NCBI GenBank assembly: GCA_905221605.1
Contig: CAJNDS010002160.1
Location: 295,001-359,000, forward strand
Direction of reading: 5' to 3'
Length of the DNA: 64,000 nucleotides
Source: Symbiodinium natans
Lineage: Eukaryota; Sar; Dinophyceae; Suessiales; Symbiodiniaceae
Position numbers and translations under genes: made by a program. The first letter of the stretch is position 1. Every line of letters starts with the position of its first letter. Positions 47,301 through 59,890 of this stretch are shown in pieces. The notes under the pieces were generated by a model. The model saw nothing but the letters and a program-made list of their open reading frames with translations, ran no database searches and was not told the origin of the DNA.

Positions 47301-50300
47301 TCAGGGGGTTGCGAGGTTCAGAGGGGTTTAGGGTTTAGGGTTTTGGGTTTACGGCTTAGCAAGTTCGTTTTCAATGGCCGTTGTTTTCAGTGTAGGGTGC
47401 CGTTGTTTTCATTGTAGGGTCCTTACGGGAAAGGGGTTCATGGGGGTACCTTGGGAACCTCAGAAAAGCTTAGAGCCTTAGGGAGTAGTGGGAGTAAGTT
47501 AGGGAACCTTGGGTTACATACCCCTGTTGAACCCAACGATTCCTGACTGATGTGTATCCTGCATGACAGAAAACCTGCTCAACCCTTCACCTTCACCTAA
47601 AGACCTAAATTTAAGAGCCTCCGGCCCAAGCCGCCGACCCCGCTGGAGCATAGTTGAGAGGTCTAAACCCGCTCGCATGGTTCGAAGATCATCCCAGCCT
47701 GCTCGGCAGAGTTCTGTGAAACGTTTGGCGGGGGGAAGGGGGCAGCACCAGGACAAGCTCAAGCCAAAAAAGATTGGGGGGGGTGGGGGGGGCAGGGGGG
47801 GGGGGGGGGGTTGGGGGGGGGGGTGGGGGGGGGTGGGGTGGGGGGGGGTGGGGGGGGGGGGGGTGGGGGTGGGGTGTGGGGGGGGGGGGGTGGTGGGGGG
47901 GGGGTGGGGGTGGGGGGGGGGGGGGGGGTGGGGGGGGTGGGGGTGTGCCGAAAACGCTGATTTTGCTGAGGGCGCCCCTATCCCCCTGTGCTGAACCGCC
48001 TGTTTACGCTGTGCGGGTAACGCGGTCCTCCACGAAAGACCCCCCCCCACCCCCCCCCCCCCCCCCCCCCGCGTTTTGGGGGGGTAAGGAGGGAAAGAGG
48101 GAGGTTTTCACCTCTTTTTCACATCCAACACGCCGCCAGGGTCGGCGGACCCTATAAACCATAAACCCCAAAGCCCTACACCCTAAACCCTAAACCCTAG
48201 ATCCTCGATCTGTTTTCAGCGATCCCAGGTTTCTTGGATACCACAACAAGTACGGCTGCCCGCATCGGCGCGCTGTGAACTCATCCTACACGCGCTCGGA
48301 GGAGGAAGAGGCATGGCTTTAGGGTTTAGGGTTTAGGGTTCAGGGTTTAGGGTTTAGGGTTCAGGGCTTTAAGTATACCTTGTGGCTAAGTTACCCTGAG
48401 TATATCCAGAACCCCAGAACCCCCTCCCCCCCCAAAACCCTGAACCCTGTGTACCCTAAACTTGGGATGTTCCCCCATTTACTAACAGTCCTTAATAGGG
48501 ATTGTAGTACGATCATCCCTATGAACATCCCAACCCTAAATCCTAGATCTTAAATCCTAAAACCCTAACAGCCTAAACTCGAAGACTCCACTCTCTAGTA
48601 GGTGGACCTTCTGGGAAATCACGGCGCCACCCATCAAAAAGCGTCAGGGCGCAGGGTCCCTCTTGGGTTCGCGCTAAAGTACTGATAGCAAGGACATCCT
48701 ACCCAAACACTGGAACCTACCCTAAACCTTAAACCCTAAACCCCAAACCCTAAACCCTAAACCCTAAACCCCAAACCTTCCAACAGCCTCAAGCCACCAG
48801 GCGGAACCAGAGCCTGTCTTTGAGATCCACGATCACAACTGGGGACTCTATGCCTGGATGGTGAAGAAGGATGCCGCAGGGTTTAGGGTTCAGGGTTTCG
48901 GGCAGAAGGTTTTGGGTTTTAGGTTCGGGTTATCTAACACCCTTGAAACTGTAGGGTTTAGGATTTCGGGTTCCCTAAAGCCCCTCGAAAAATAGGTTTT
49001 TATGGTTGTAAACCCTTCCAACCTTTAGGGTTCAGGGTTCAGATTGCCCTAAGGCCTAAACTGCAATCTTTGAATCCTAAACCCCAAAGCCCGAAAGACC
49101 CTAGACCCTTAGACCCTAAACCCCCCTTCAACAGAAAAGGGAACCCTTTTGTGTTTCTAGGCTGCTGGGAGGGGGCCGTTGGCTTCGTGGCTTTGGGTTT
49201 GGGACTTAGGTTTTAGGATTCAGGTTTGCCACATGTTCTTCCTGGCTCCGGATTCTGCATGGGATGCATATAAAAGGAGATGTAAGAGTCCCCTAACCCC
49301 TGCATTTCAGCCCTCAACCCTAAACCCTAAACCCTAAACCCTAAACCCTAAACCCTAAACCCTAAACCCTAAACCCTAAACCCTAAACCCTAAACCCTAA
49401 ACCCTAAACCCTAAACCCTAAACCTTCGGTCCTGGAGGAAGCAGCACAAACTCTGGTTGACGAGCTTTTCCCGCTCCTCGGCTTGCTAATATCCTGGCCT
49501 CTTTGGAGCCTAAGCCCTGCGGGTTTAGGGTTTAGGGTTTAGGGTCTAGGGTCTAGGGTTTAGGGTTTAGGGTTTAGCGTGGAACCCTTAGGCCTAAACC
49601 CCTAAACCACTGAGCTCCTGAACCTCCCCCAAAACAAAGATTACCCTGAAAATGTTCAACGCCTGAAGCCTTGAACCATGAACGCCCCAAAACCCTGAAT
49701 AGCCCCAAAAGAGGGAAACCCTAAACCCTAAACCCTAAACCCTAAACCCCAAACCCTAAACCCTAAACCCTAAACCCTAAACCCTAAACCCTAAACCCTA
49801 AACCCTAAACCCTAAACCCTAAACCCTAACTCAACCCTAAACCCTAAACCCTAAACCCTAAACCCTAAACCCTAAACCCTAAACATACCTAAACACACCC
49901 ACCCGAAGCCCTGAATCCTAAAGCCTGAACGCTAAACCCTAAAACCCGGAACGCCCTCAAGAACCCTGACCCTCAACCCTAATAACCTAGATCCCTAGAA
50001 ACCCGAGACCCTGAATGCCCTAACTACCATTTGCTTAAGAACCCCCACACACCCACCCCCCCCCCCCCCCCCCCCAAAAAAAAGGACAGATAATAGTCCC
50101 TATATTGCCCTTATATTTTTTTGTTTTCGTTTTTTTTCGCTGGTGCTTAAGCAAATAGTTCCATTTACCTGCATAGAAAAAAGGGCCAGATAGTAGCTCT
50201 AGGGCCAGAGCATACTGTATTATGTGGCTGCAGAGGTGACTTGCATGGCGTCGCGTCGCACGTGTTTGCTTTTGCCTGTGTGACGGCCATCAAGGATCAG

Positions 50301-51828
50301 CAGCCAAGTTGACTACGCTATCTCGAAGTTCCTCATTACCAGGTGGGCTGTCCCCCCCAAAAAAAGTAAATATAACTATATACATATATAAATATATGCT
50401 TCATTTATTCATTTCTAGATTCATTTCTTATTTTTCGTATATTTATGAATCTGTTTGTTCGGTAGTTCTATTCATATTTCTAGGGGCCTACTTCAATAAT
50501 CATTATCGTTAGGTACATAGGGGTGGGGGTTATCAGATCAAGAATTCTGGTACTACTCCAGGCTCCTGTAGCAAATGATGATGCTTTTTTGTGGCCACCG
50601 AGATAGGTCTCCCCAGGGGCACGTGGTGCTGCTCTTAGGGCTTGGGGCATATAGGGCTTAGGGTTTAGCGTTTAGGGTTTAGGGTGTAGGGTTTAGGGTT
50701 TAGGGTTTAGGGTTTAGGGTTTACTGTGCTGGGGTTCCATGGTCACTGTTTTTTTTCTAAACCCCGTGTTATAGTCTTCGGTTGCCCCACGCATGGACCC
50801 TGGGCCATCCTTGCGCTCGGGCAATGGAAGATGAGAGCTGCTTCAGTAGTGCCTCTAACGGCTTAGGGCTTCAGAATGAAGGTTCCTGGGTGAGCAAGAC
50901 AGCCAAGAGTCCCTTTATCTCGTCTTCGGTTGAGGTATGAGGGTCTCTTAGTCTTGTTGCTTGCAGCGATGTTTATGACGACGTGGCGGATGTCCTTTGC
51001 GCGTGCTGATTTGTTGTATGATGTGTTATTGTGACGCGGATAGATTGCGGCATATCAACCTTTAATGATGTGTTTCTATGTAGGGAACTGTAGGGATGAG
51101 GTGGGTGTTTTCAGGTTTCGCGTTGGGTTTCGATGCGGCTGATGTGGGGACCTCACCTTCAGGAGTAGTAGGAGTTTGGGGCTCAGGTTTAGGGTTTAGG
51201 GTTTAGGGTTTAAGGTCTCAGACGCTTGCACGCTGAGGCGCGGAGGTGTTTTCTCGGTCCACCCCGACAGGCTCCTGTTCTTCAGCCCGACCAGCACCTT
51301 GCTTCAAAGTCCCTAAACCCTAAGCCCTCAGCCCTAAACCCTAAACCGACATCCTGATTGAAGGGTGGTCCACGAAGGGTAGTATTGCTGAATGCACACC
51401 CTGGGGCCGCCTAAGGTGCGAAGGTTACGTAGGGTTTAGGGTTTAGGGTTTAGGGTTTTGGTTGGGGTTTCCTTTGCCCGGGTTGGGGAGGTGGAGTGTC
51501 GGGATAGAGCGCGAAGCCCTAAACCATAAACCCTAAACCCTGAACCCTAAACACTAAACCCTAAACCCTACCTCTAGTTTGCCCCAGGTCAAGAAGGACA
51601 AGACTCGGATATACAGACTATGCGAAGCGAGGAGAGCAGGTAGAGGGTTGAGGGTTTAGGGGTCTAGGGTTCAGGGTTTAGGGTTTAGGGCTTAGTGGGT
51701 TTAGGGTAAACGGTTTAGGGTTTAGGGTTTAGGGTTTCGGGTTTAGGGTTTAGGGTTTAGGGTTTAGGGTTTAGGGTTTAGGGTTTAGGGCTGCTCTCTC
51801 TCTCTCTCTGTCTCTCTCTCTCTCTCTG

Positions 51829-51863
<35 letters not shown>

Positions 51864-53313
51864 CTCGCCCCGAGCCGGAAGCGTCCAAAGCGCTGGCGGT
51901 CCAAAGTGAAATGAATTCAGAAGTCACATGACATCGTCGGGTTTAGGGCTTACGGCTTAGGTTTTTTGGCTTGGGGCTTAGGGTTAAGGGTTTCACACGG
52001 TGCCCTTATGGCGGAACTTTCTAGACTTCTAGGTGTATGACCTTAGGGGTACAACCCTGTAACCCTTGACCCCCCGCCCCCCCCCCCCCCCCCCACCCCA
52101 AACCTAACAAACCCTAAACCCTAAACCCTAAACCCTGAACCCTAAACCCTAAACCCTAAACCCTGCAAACCCTAAACCCTAAACCCTAAACCCTAAACCC
52201 TAAACCCTAAACCCTAAACCCTAAACCCTAAACCCTAAACCCTAAACCTTGCTGGTTCAAGAGCTTGGGCCGGCTCGAAGCTTAAACCTGACAACATGCA
52301 AGCTGCAGGTCACCATGTGCAGACTCTGCGCGCGACGCCTCGCACCCGAAAACCTGAACCCAAAACTCTCCTAAGGGTTTAGGGTTTAGGGTTTAGGGTT
52401 TAGGGTTTAGGGTTTAGGGTTCAGGGTTTAGAGTTTAGGGTTTCCCTAAGCCCTGAACCCTAAACCTCTTTGAAGCACAACTTTGGAGAGGAGGACGTGG
52501 TGCAGGAGTTTGGATCCTGGCAAGAGTATCTCGAAGTGCAGAGGCTCAAGTAGGGAATGTTTTTTTTGACTCCCCGGTTGGGGGTTTAGGACTTATGGCG
52601 TAGGGTGTAGGGATTAGGGTTTAGGGTTTAGGGTTTAGGGTGCAGCAACTCATTAAAGGAAGGGTCCGCTAGATACTGGTTCCAGCTATGATTGAGGGCA
52701 TTTTCATTAAGCTGCAGGGCTCTGTCTACCTACGTTTTTTGACGAAACATACCTAAACCTTTCGAGGCAACTTATAACTATCATTTTATTATTATATTTG
52801 TTTGTTTATTATCTTCTTTTTTTGTGGGGAGGGGGGGGCTCCCGGGTCAAGGGTTTAGGGTTCGGGGTTCATGGTTTACGTTTCATTTCCAACCCTGAAC
52901 CGTAAACCGTAAGCCGCAAACCCTAAGGTAAACCCTAAGCCCCAAACCCTAAACCGTAGTTGTTTCCCCCTGTTTCAGGCTTGTCATGCTGCTCCCTAAA
53001 GGCTTCGCGAAAAGCTCCAGCACCGAGATCCTCAAGTCACAGACCGATTCTGAATCCGAAGCCCAGTGTATTTTCTACCCAGAGAAACATCTAAATAGGT
53101 GTGCTATATACATATATATATATATGTGTGTATATGTAGCGGTTTAGGGTTTAGGGGTTAGGGTTTAGTTAGGCGTTAGGGTTTAGGGTTTAGGGTTTAA
53201 GGACCCTCAACACACGGACCTGGAACCCTGATCAAGCTCTTAAACAGACAGCTGGATCCCCACTCCCCCAAAACTATTTCCTAAACCCTAAACTGAAAGT
53301 TGAGCCCTCCCCC

Positions 53314-53344
<31 letters not shown>

Positions 53345-53580
53345 AAAAAATAATAATAATAATAAATAAAATAACAAAACCCCAAACCCAAAACCCCAAA
53401 CCCAAAACCCAAAACCAAAAACCCAAAACCCAAAACCCAAAACCCAAGACCCGAACCCAAACCCAAACCTAAGCATCTCGATTCCTAGCCCACTTAGAGT
53501 GCCGCCCGTTGCCAACCGGGAAGGCCCAGCTCGTATGGCGAGTATGAGGCCGAGGCCCTTTCTGCAGTGCGGAGTGCCAA
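44361..53580 (+). CDS. host glycosyltransferase family 25-like gene, multi-exon (exons listed)
   Basis: Coding blocks in family order: about 44361-44451 (RVIDADALARAKRARRLGA), about 44959-45001, 45163-45247 (HLTPGAVACALSHHAALRRL, a GT25 hallmark), 46527-46607 (ADWGLILEDDVSLV, the metal-binding EDD), 46692-46745 (IATILEQLPDHW), 48220-48310 (DPRFLGYHNKYG), 48787-48885 (WGLYAWMVKKDAA), about 49425-49480, 50301-50342 (QVDYAISKFLIT), 51588-51639, 52476-52549, 52979-53098 and 53530-53580. From 50301 to 53530 the exons join in phase. The intron at 46608 appears to be GC-AG. Introns consist largely of TTTAGGG-type arrays plus G-tracts. GT25 enzymes transfer sugars to glycoproteins or glycans. Both ends of the gene are uncertain, and the 46.7-48.2 and 48.3-48.8 kb joins are not resolved. 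Confidence 0.68.
44452..44615. repeat. intronic TTTAGGG array
   Basis: More than twenty heptamers starting right after the coding block 44361-44451. Confidence 0.9.
47020..47200. repeat. intronic CCCTAAA array
   Basis: About twenty-five heptamers including five CCCTAAG variants in a row. It contains the break CTAACTCAACCC, also present in the array at 49715-49885. Confidence 0.9.
47777..48071. repeat. G-rich tract and facing C-tract
   Basis: About 170 bp of G runs with single T (47777-47945), a 95-bp spacer, then a C-tract (48041-48070). The inverted G/C tracts could pair. Gly-rich frames here are artefacts. Confidence 0.85.
49310..49425. repeat. intronic CCCTAAA array
   Basis: Sixteen nearly perfect heptamers ending at a coding block of the GT25-like gene. 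Confidence 0.9.
49715..49885. repeat. intronic CCCTAAA array
   Basis: About twenty-four heptamers with the same CTAACTCAACCC break as at 47020-47200, so the two arrays may share an origin. Confidence 0.9.
51640..52475. other. GT-AG intron built mostly of telomere-like arrays
   Basis: Starts GTAGAGGG and ends TTTGAAG. It contains TTTAGGG arrays (51650-51790, 52374-52445), a CCCTAAA array (52100-52250), a CT microsatellite (51791-51860) and a C-tract (52068-52095). The flanking exons join in phase 0. Confidence 0.65.
53308..53365. repeat. C27-A17 homopolymers with TAA repeats
   Basis: A C-run of about 27 is followed by an A-run of about 17 and (TAA)n. The adjacent 53375-53470 is a CCCAAAA-type array. 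Frames on the minus strand are artefacts. Confidence 0.85.
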
Positions 53581-54159
53581 TTTAGGGTTTAGGGACTAGG
53601 GTTTAGGGTTTAGGGTTTCGGTTTAGGGTCTAGGGCCTGTGGCTTGGGATCGTCGGGAGGAGAGTACCCCCGATCATGATCCTTATTAAGGACTATTTCA
53701 ACCTACGGCTGTTTTGCTAGGCTTGCATATCAGGTCTATAGGGTTTAGGGTTTAGGGTTTAGGGTAAACTCAGCTCCTGCCTGAGCCCGAGAGTGCCTAG
53801 ATTACAGTAGTGTTTTCAGTCTGTCACACGCACACACACACACACACACTGAGCGCACAAGCTCCCAAACACCCTACAAAAAGCAAAAACACCTAATTCA
53901 ACATCCACCGACTCGGTCATTCACTCGTCAGCCAAATGCAATCTCCAAGAACCCTAAACCCTAAACCCTATACCCTGAACCCGAAACCCTAGTAAGAAGC
54001 CGCGAGCCCTGAACACCCACTGCTCGACCAAATCTTTTCGCCTTTCGTAGACCTTCAAGCCACCTTAAAAAGCCGGCTAAACCCTCACCCGAAAACCCTA
54101 AACCCTACATCCCTACAACCTACACCCTAAACCCTAAACCCCAAACCCCAAACCTTCAG

Positions 54160-54263
54160 AAGCCCCCAAAATCGCGAAGATCCCCACACCTGAGCCTGAA
54201 GGACTTCGACGAAGCTTTTGGGGACCTGCTCTACCATGGCGCGGACGAGGATGAGGCCTGGTG
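54160..54263 (+). CDS. candidate host exon, acidic
   Basis: After acceptor CCTTCAG it reads KPPKSRRSPHLSLKDFDEAF and then GDLLYHGADEDEAWW, entering a TTTAGGG array. It could continue the GT25-like gene or belong to the next one. Confidence 0.5.
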
Positions 54264-55134
54264 GGGTTTAGGGTTTAGGGTTTAGGGTTTAGGGCTCAAA
54301 GTGAGTGAGGGGAAGGCCCGCCATGAAAGCATTCTAGGGTCCGAAATGTGCATTCCGAGGACCGGGCAAATCTAAGCTCTCTAAAGGACTTGGTAGCCAA
54401 GTAGCCTTTCAAATTTCAAGATTACTTGCGGGCTAGGGTTTAGGGTTCAGGGTTTAGGGTCTAGGGTTCAGGGTTTTGGGCTAGGACACAGAGTTGGCCT
54501 TTGTTCCTGCTTATTGGGAGTTAGGTTCCCTTGGAAGCCCCTTTAATCAAAAAAGGGTACCTTGTTTTTTGTTTAATCCTGGGTTCCTGTGGCAACCTCG
54601 ATGATGTTTTTTTCTTGGGGGCTCTTGTTGTAAGTCGGAGCCAGATGTTTTCAAAGTGTGCCCAACAGGGCAATAGAGCCTTCAGTTTTTGCAGACCTAC
54701 CCACCTGCTAAGCTTGCATGATAGCCTTAGGAAGTCCTATGCTTTCTCTCAACTCTCTCCTCCGACCCATGCTGAGGACACCGCCATGTCTGACCTGAAC
54801 TTTGGTGCATGGGAGGAGATGGCGGATGGCGAAAATTCTGCGCCCAGGGTTACCCTACTTCCGAGTCCCATAAAGCATCTAAGCCACACAGGCGCCTAGC
54901 CTCTGAACCCTACATCGCCTAGACCCTCAACCCTATCAGCCTAGATCCCAAGGCCAATGAGCGCTGTCCTTCTGTAGTCGCCCGGGAGTATCAAGCCAGT
55001 ACTGCAAGCACTATGAACCGTTTTGTTGCCCGACACCCTCAACCAGCAAAACCATAAACTCGAAGCCCGAAACCCTAAACCCCAAACCCAAAACCCTAAA
55101 CCCTAAACCCCAAAACTGCTGGACACCTCTCTCA

Positions 55135-55199
55135 GATGCCACTGCCCAGGCCGGACACGACGCCTCGAATCGAGATCGACGTCCAGGAGCTGCCCGAGG
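55135..55199 (+). CDS. candidate host exon
   Basis: Follows acceptor CTCTCAG and reads MPLPRPDTTPRIEIDVQELP, then enters a TTTAGGG array. Confidence 0.45.
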
Positions 55200-55550
55200 G
55201 TTTAGGGTTTAGGGTTTAGGGTTTAGGGTTTAGGGTTTAGGGCTGAGGGCTTAGGGCTTAGGGTTAAGGTTTTAGGGTTTAGGGTTTAGGGTGTAGGGCG
55301 TCTCGCCGCGCAGCGGCAGTAAGTGCCATGCGTACATGGCGCCCCTACACACCCAGAAGGTGTGGGGGGGCGGCATGTCACGCGAGGCATCTCTTGTCAA
55401 TGTAATCCAACAATTTCATTGGTGCTGGGTTCTTCTCCCCACCCGCTGTGAGCTTTCACAGGCCACCACCCAAACCACTGCCTTTTAGAGTTTAGGGCTG
55501 TCGCCCTCAATTCCCACCATTGCTTTCCCTACAAACACGTGATGAAGGCA

Positions 55551-55682
55551 GTGGGGGGGGGAGGGGAGGTGGTGGGGGGGGGGGGGGGGGGGTGGGGAGG
55601 GGGTGGGGGGGGGGGGGGGCGGAAGGGGGGGGGGCGGAAGGGGGGGGGGCGGAAGGGGGGGGGGCGGAAGGGGGGGGGGGGG
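55551..55682. repeat. G-rich tract with GGCGGAAG minisatellite
   Basis: G homopolymers followed by four 18-19-bp units of GGCGGAAG plus G-run. Gly/Ala-rich frames here are artefacts. Confidence 0.85.
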
Positions 55683-56134
55683 TGTGTGTCAGGGGTGGAT
55701 AGGGGGTCTCGGCTCTATGGGGGCCATGTAGGCCTTATGGAGGTATTATCGGGTTTTCAGAATTTCTGGGGTCTCTACAGGAGCCCTGCAGGCCGATTTA
55801 GGGTTAAGGTTCGGTTGTGGGGAGAAAGGGGTTTCCAGAGAGGATACGAAGTAGACTATCTGAGTTTGAAGAGCTTCCAAGTCGAACGGGGATTATAGGC
55901 TGAATGGAATAGGGTGCTCTGTTTTTTACATAGGTTTAGATTTAGGGGGGCGGGGGGTGGGGGTAGTGGGCTCTCTAGTAGGGTTAGAGCTACCTATGCG
56001 GCCCGAAGCGGTGGAGACTGCCTTAAGCAGAGCGGATGCCATCCCTAAACCCTTAACCCTGAAACATAAACCCTCAACCCTATACCCTAAACTCCTTTCA
56101 ATCCTAAACCCTGAACAAACCTTGCCGGGCCCAG

Positions 56135-56222
56135 GAATATCCCACGCTATGGAGGACCCTGGATCGCCCGGCAGCTCAGCAATTGCCGGCGCGTGTGTCG
56201 AACCTTGCGGTTGCCACGCACG
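56135..56222 (+). CDS. candidate host exon
   Basis: Bounded by acceptor GCCCAG and donor GTGTAG. It reads EYPTLWRTLDRPAAQQLPAR and VSNLAVATH. Family unknown. Confidence 0.5.
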
Positions 56223-57292
56223 GTGTAGGGTTTGGGGTTGGGGGGTTGGAGTTCAGGGTTTCGGGTTTAGCGTTTAGGGTTTAGGGTTTAGGGTTAGGGT
56301 TTAGGGTTTAGGGTTTAGGGTTTAGAATAGCTCAAAACGAGGCAACCGTAGACCCGAACAAAAAAAAACAACAACAACAGAGGCCGGCACCGCTTCTGTA
56401 AAGATGGAAATGCTCCCAACGAAGCGCGCATCAAATACCAAACTGCGTAACACCCTCAAATCCTCAAAGTTCGAACTTCGTAAAACAACCTAAACCGTAA
56501 ATGCTAAGTCTCAGCCCCACCAGACACCCAAAAAAACAACCAACCCCCCCCCCCAACCCCCAACCCCCGCAACCCCCCCCACCCCCCCAAAGCCCCAAAG
56601 CCTCCCCGACCCCATCCCCTAAACTCAACACCACCCTACCTTGTGGACGATATAATCTGAAGCCCCAAACGCTAAACCCTAAACCCTACTAAACCCTAAA
56701 CCCTAATTTACTTCTGAACAACTACTGTGTGTGTGAAGAAGCCCTGGCGGATTGTTGGTCTCCTTGTTCGATGGCTCTCGTGAAGCCCCAAGCCTCGAAT
56801 CCTAAACCCGAAGCCCTCTGTTCCCCATAAATAGACCCGAAACCCTGATTTATAACCCCCAAACAGCCCTGAAAAGCCCAAGCCCTTTTTTGCCCTACGT
56901 CGAAGAGTTCCCGAACCCTTGACCCCAAATATCTTCGCAACACAAGCTTCAGCCCGCTCTCAGCCCTAGAGCCCTGAAGCCCTGAAGCCCCAACCCGCTT
57001 TTCCCCTCAAGCCCGGCACCCCCCAAAGCCGTAAGCCTAAACCCCTAAAGCCCCTAAAACCCTCACCCTATTAAAACCCTAAACCCCTAAAACCCCTAAA
57101 CCCTAAAACCCTATAAACCCTAAATCCCTATAAAACCCCTGAACCCCTAAAAACTACCCCCTAAACTCTAAACCCTAAACCCCTACAAGCCCTAGCGCCC
57201 TGATCTCGGAGTCTACCCTAAACCCAAAACCCTAAACCCTAAACCCTAACACTAGACCCTAAACCCTAAACCCTAAAGCCTAACCTGTGTGT

Positions 57293-57403
57293 CATGGGCA
57301 GCGGCACGCCCACTGCCAGCATCCTTCTCGGCCTCGGGGATGGCTGGCTTTCTGCGCTCCTTGGTGCGCCAGCCGGGCGCCTGTCGACGTTGGCCAAAGG
57401 CGG
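57293..57403 (+). CDS. candidate host exon
   Basis: Reads GSGTPTASILLGLGDGWLSA, then LLGAPAGRLSTLAKGG, before a TTTAGGG array that turns into GTGTTGG units (57440-57480). Family unknown. Confidence 0.5.
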
Positions 57404-58002
57404 TTTAGGGTTTAGGGTTTAGGGTTTAGGGTTTAGGGTGTTGGGTGTTGGGTGTTGGGTGTTGGGTGTTGGGTGTTGGGTGTGTGTAGGGTTTGCGGTT
57501 TACATGGAAGTGCCCCTAATGGCCTCGTATATGAGGGGTGGGGAGAGGGGGGGGGTGGGGGGTTGGTTGAGCATTTAGGGTTTTGAGACCGGGTTATTGT
57601 AGGGCTGACAGAGCTGCTCGTGGATTGGACATATGCTTGCTGCACTTAGGGGGCGTAGTCGCTTCTAGGAGTCAAGGCTTTAAGGGATTGTTGGGTTTAG
57701 GGCCTAGGCTCAGGGTTAGAAATCCCAGCCTACAGGCGAGGGTAGTAGGGTCTCGGCGAAAAAGCAAATCGGGAAGTTGCATGAGGCATCCGCCCGCTGT
57801 GGCTTGAGGTTTCTCGGCCGTAAGGTAGGCCAGGGGTGCCCTAAACCCGAAACCCTGAAACGCTAAACCCTAAACCCTAAACCCTAAACCCTGAACCCTG
57901 AAACGCTAAACCCTCAACCCTAAACCCTAAACCCTAAACCCTACATGCTCCACAGCCTTGGCAGTGGCAGAGGGCTGTAAACCAACTCAAGGATGGCCAA
58001 GG

Positions 58003-58080
58003 GTTTAGGGTTTAGGGTTTAGGGTTTAGGGTTTAGGGTTTAGGGTTTAGGGTTTAGGGTTTAGGGTTTAGGGTTTCTGA
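58003..58080. repeat. interstitial TTTAGGG array
   Basis: About eleven perfect heptamers following a short coding-like block (WQRAVNQLKDGQ). Confidence 0.9.
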
Positions 58081-59162
58081 AACTGGGGTTAATATGGGAA
58101 GAGCGTTCGGGTTTGGGGTTTGGGGTTTAGGGTTTAGGGTTTATAACTAGGCTTTAGGGTTGAGCGTCTGTGGACCCGAATCCCTGCATGACTCTACATA
58201 CGGTTGCTTTCGCACGGCTCGCCGATCTTGAAACCCTATGTGCAGGGTTTCCGGCTGCCTTCAGCGCGGAACAGGACGGGCCCGGCAGTTTGAAGGGGCT
58301 TCGGGTTTGGGGTTTAGGGTTTCGGGCTCAGGTACACCCTAAAAATGGTCGGGGGATACATGGTGCTTATTTAAATTGCCTCATTCCCCACGAAGAACCA
58401 GCAAGTGAGCCTTCTTGCACATTCACATGCATGCTGCGTGTTTGATAATACAATGCATGTCAAAGTACAGCGCAGTGCAGTGTAAGCATGTCAGCTTGTT
58501 TGTGTTTGGTTGGCTTGTTTGCTTGCTTGAATTTGCGTTGCTGCTGCGACTAGTCACTTATCTGAGGAGCAGGTTGCAATAATTGTTCCCGCTGGCTCGC
58601 TGTCACCTTTCAAGCAGCTGTCCTCCAAACCCAAAACCTTAGACCCTAAACCCTATATAGACCCTAAACCCTAAACCTGAAACCCTAAAACCTAAACCTT
58701 AAAACCCTAAACTCTAAACACTAAACCTAACCCCATAAACCCTATAAAGACCCCGAACCCAGCCTCGCCAAGATCCTTGTTATTTCACCAGGGGGGACCT
58801 GTGGAGAAAGTTGCCTTACTGGGTTCTGGGTTTAGGGTTTAGGGTTTAGGGTTTAGGGTTCAGGGTTTAGGGTTTAGGGTTTAGGTTGGAGAGGATCCCG
58901 TCCAGGCAGGTGTTTCAGAGAAGAGCCGGGCCTGTGAAACGTACACCCGGAACCCCGAAACCGCACTGGGGTTTAGGGTTTAGGGTTTGGGGTTTAGGGT
59001 TTAGTGTTTAGGGTTTGGGCAAGTGCGCAGGCTTACGTGCCCGACCCTCTGATAAGAACCATCTGAATCCCGAAGCCCGGAAACCCCAGACCCCTAAATC
59101 CCCAAGACGCTAAAAACCCGCAAACCCTTAAACCCTAAACCCTAAACCCTAAACCCCTTAAA

Positions 59163-59280
59163 GCCTCACCACTTTGGCGCTCTGAGATCCTCCGTGTGCA
59201 GGTCCGGGGCGCGTGCTTGGCCGATGAACACTGGCTGTGCGTGTCGACGGAGGAGTCGCTTCTGGGACCTTCAATCCTCA
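59163..59280 (+). CDS. candidate host exon
   Basis: One frame is open from the array edge and reads SPLWRSEILRVQVRGACLAD and EHWLCVSTEESLLGPS. A possible acceptor at 59201 would shorten it. Family unknown. Confidence 0.5.
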
Positions 59281-59760
59281 ACCCGAAGTTTATTTAGCAT
59301 TGTATTAGTATGAAATATGAATCTGAATATGAATATGAACATTAATATTCATACCCCTGGGCTCAGATAAGCAAGTGTAGGGGGCCTGCGGACAATGGTT
59401 TACAAGATGTCTGTTTTAGGGTTTAGGGTTTAAGGTCATTTTCACGGGTAAGGGGTGTGGGGTGTTCAGCGCATTTGGGCTGTTCAAGCGTGTTTAGGGT
59501 GCTTCGAGTCTCCGAGTTGGTGCATCGGACCCCTGAACACCCTTCCCTGCTGAAGTCCTCCCTTTAAACTACACCCTGAACCTCAAACGACAGCCCAAAC
59601 CCAAAACCATACTCCCTAATCCCTAAGCCCTAAAACCCTGAACCCGAAACCCTAAACCCTAAACCCGAAACCCTACATCCAAGGACTGCCTGCGCAGTGT
59701 CAGCAGGCACGCCTAAGCCCAAAAGGGCCTATCTCAGCTCGGAGCCCTGCCAGAGTCCGG

Positions 59761-59890
59761 TTTAGGGTTTAGGGCTAGGGTTTAGGGTTTAGGGTTTAGG
59801 GTTTAGGGTTTAGGGTTTAGGGTTTAGGGTTTAGGGTTTAGGGTTTAGGGTTTAGGGTTTAGGGCTAGGGTTAGGGTTTAGGGCTAAGCG
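59761..59890. repeat. interstitial TTTAGGG array
   Basis: About sixteen heptamers with GCTAGGG interruptions. Confidence 0.9.

Noticed and set aside
47563-48157. Glycine-rich proteins on the plus strand
   Set aside because: Arise from G-tracts; the genuine coding in this interval is the downstream exon at 48220.
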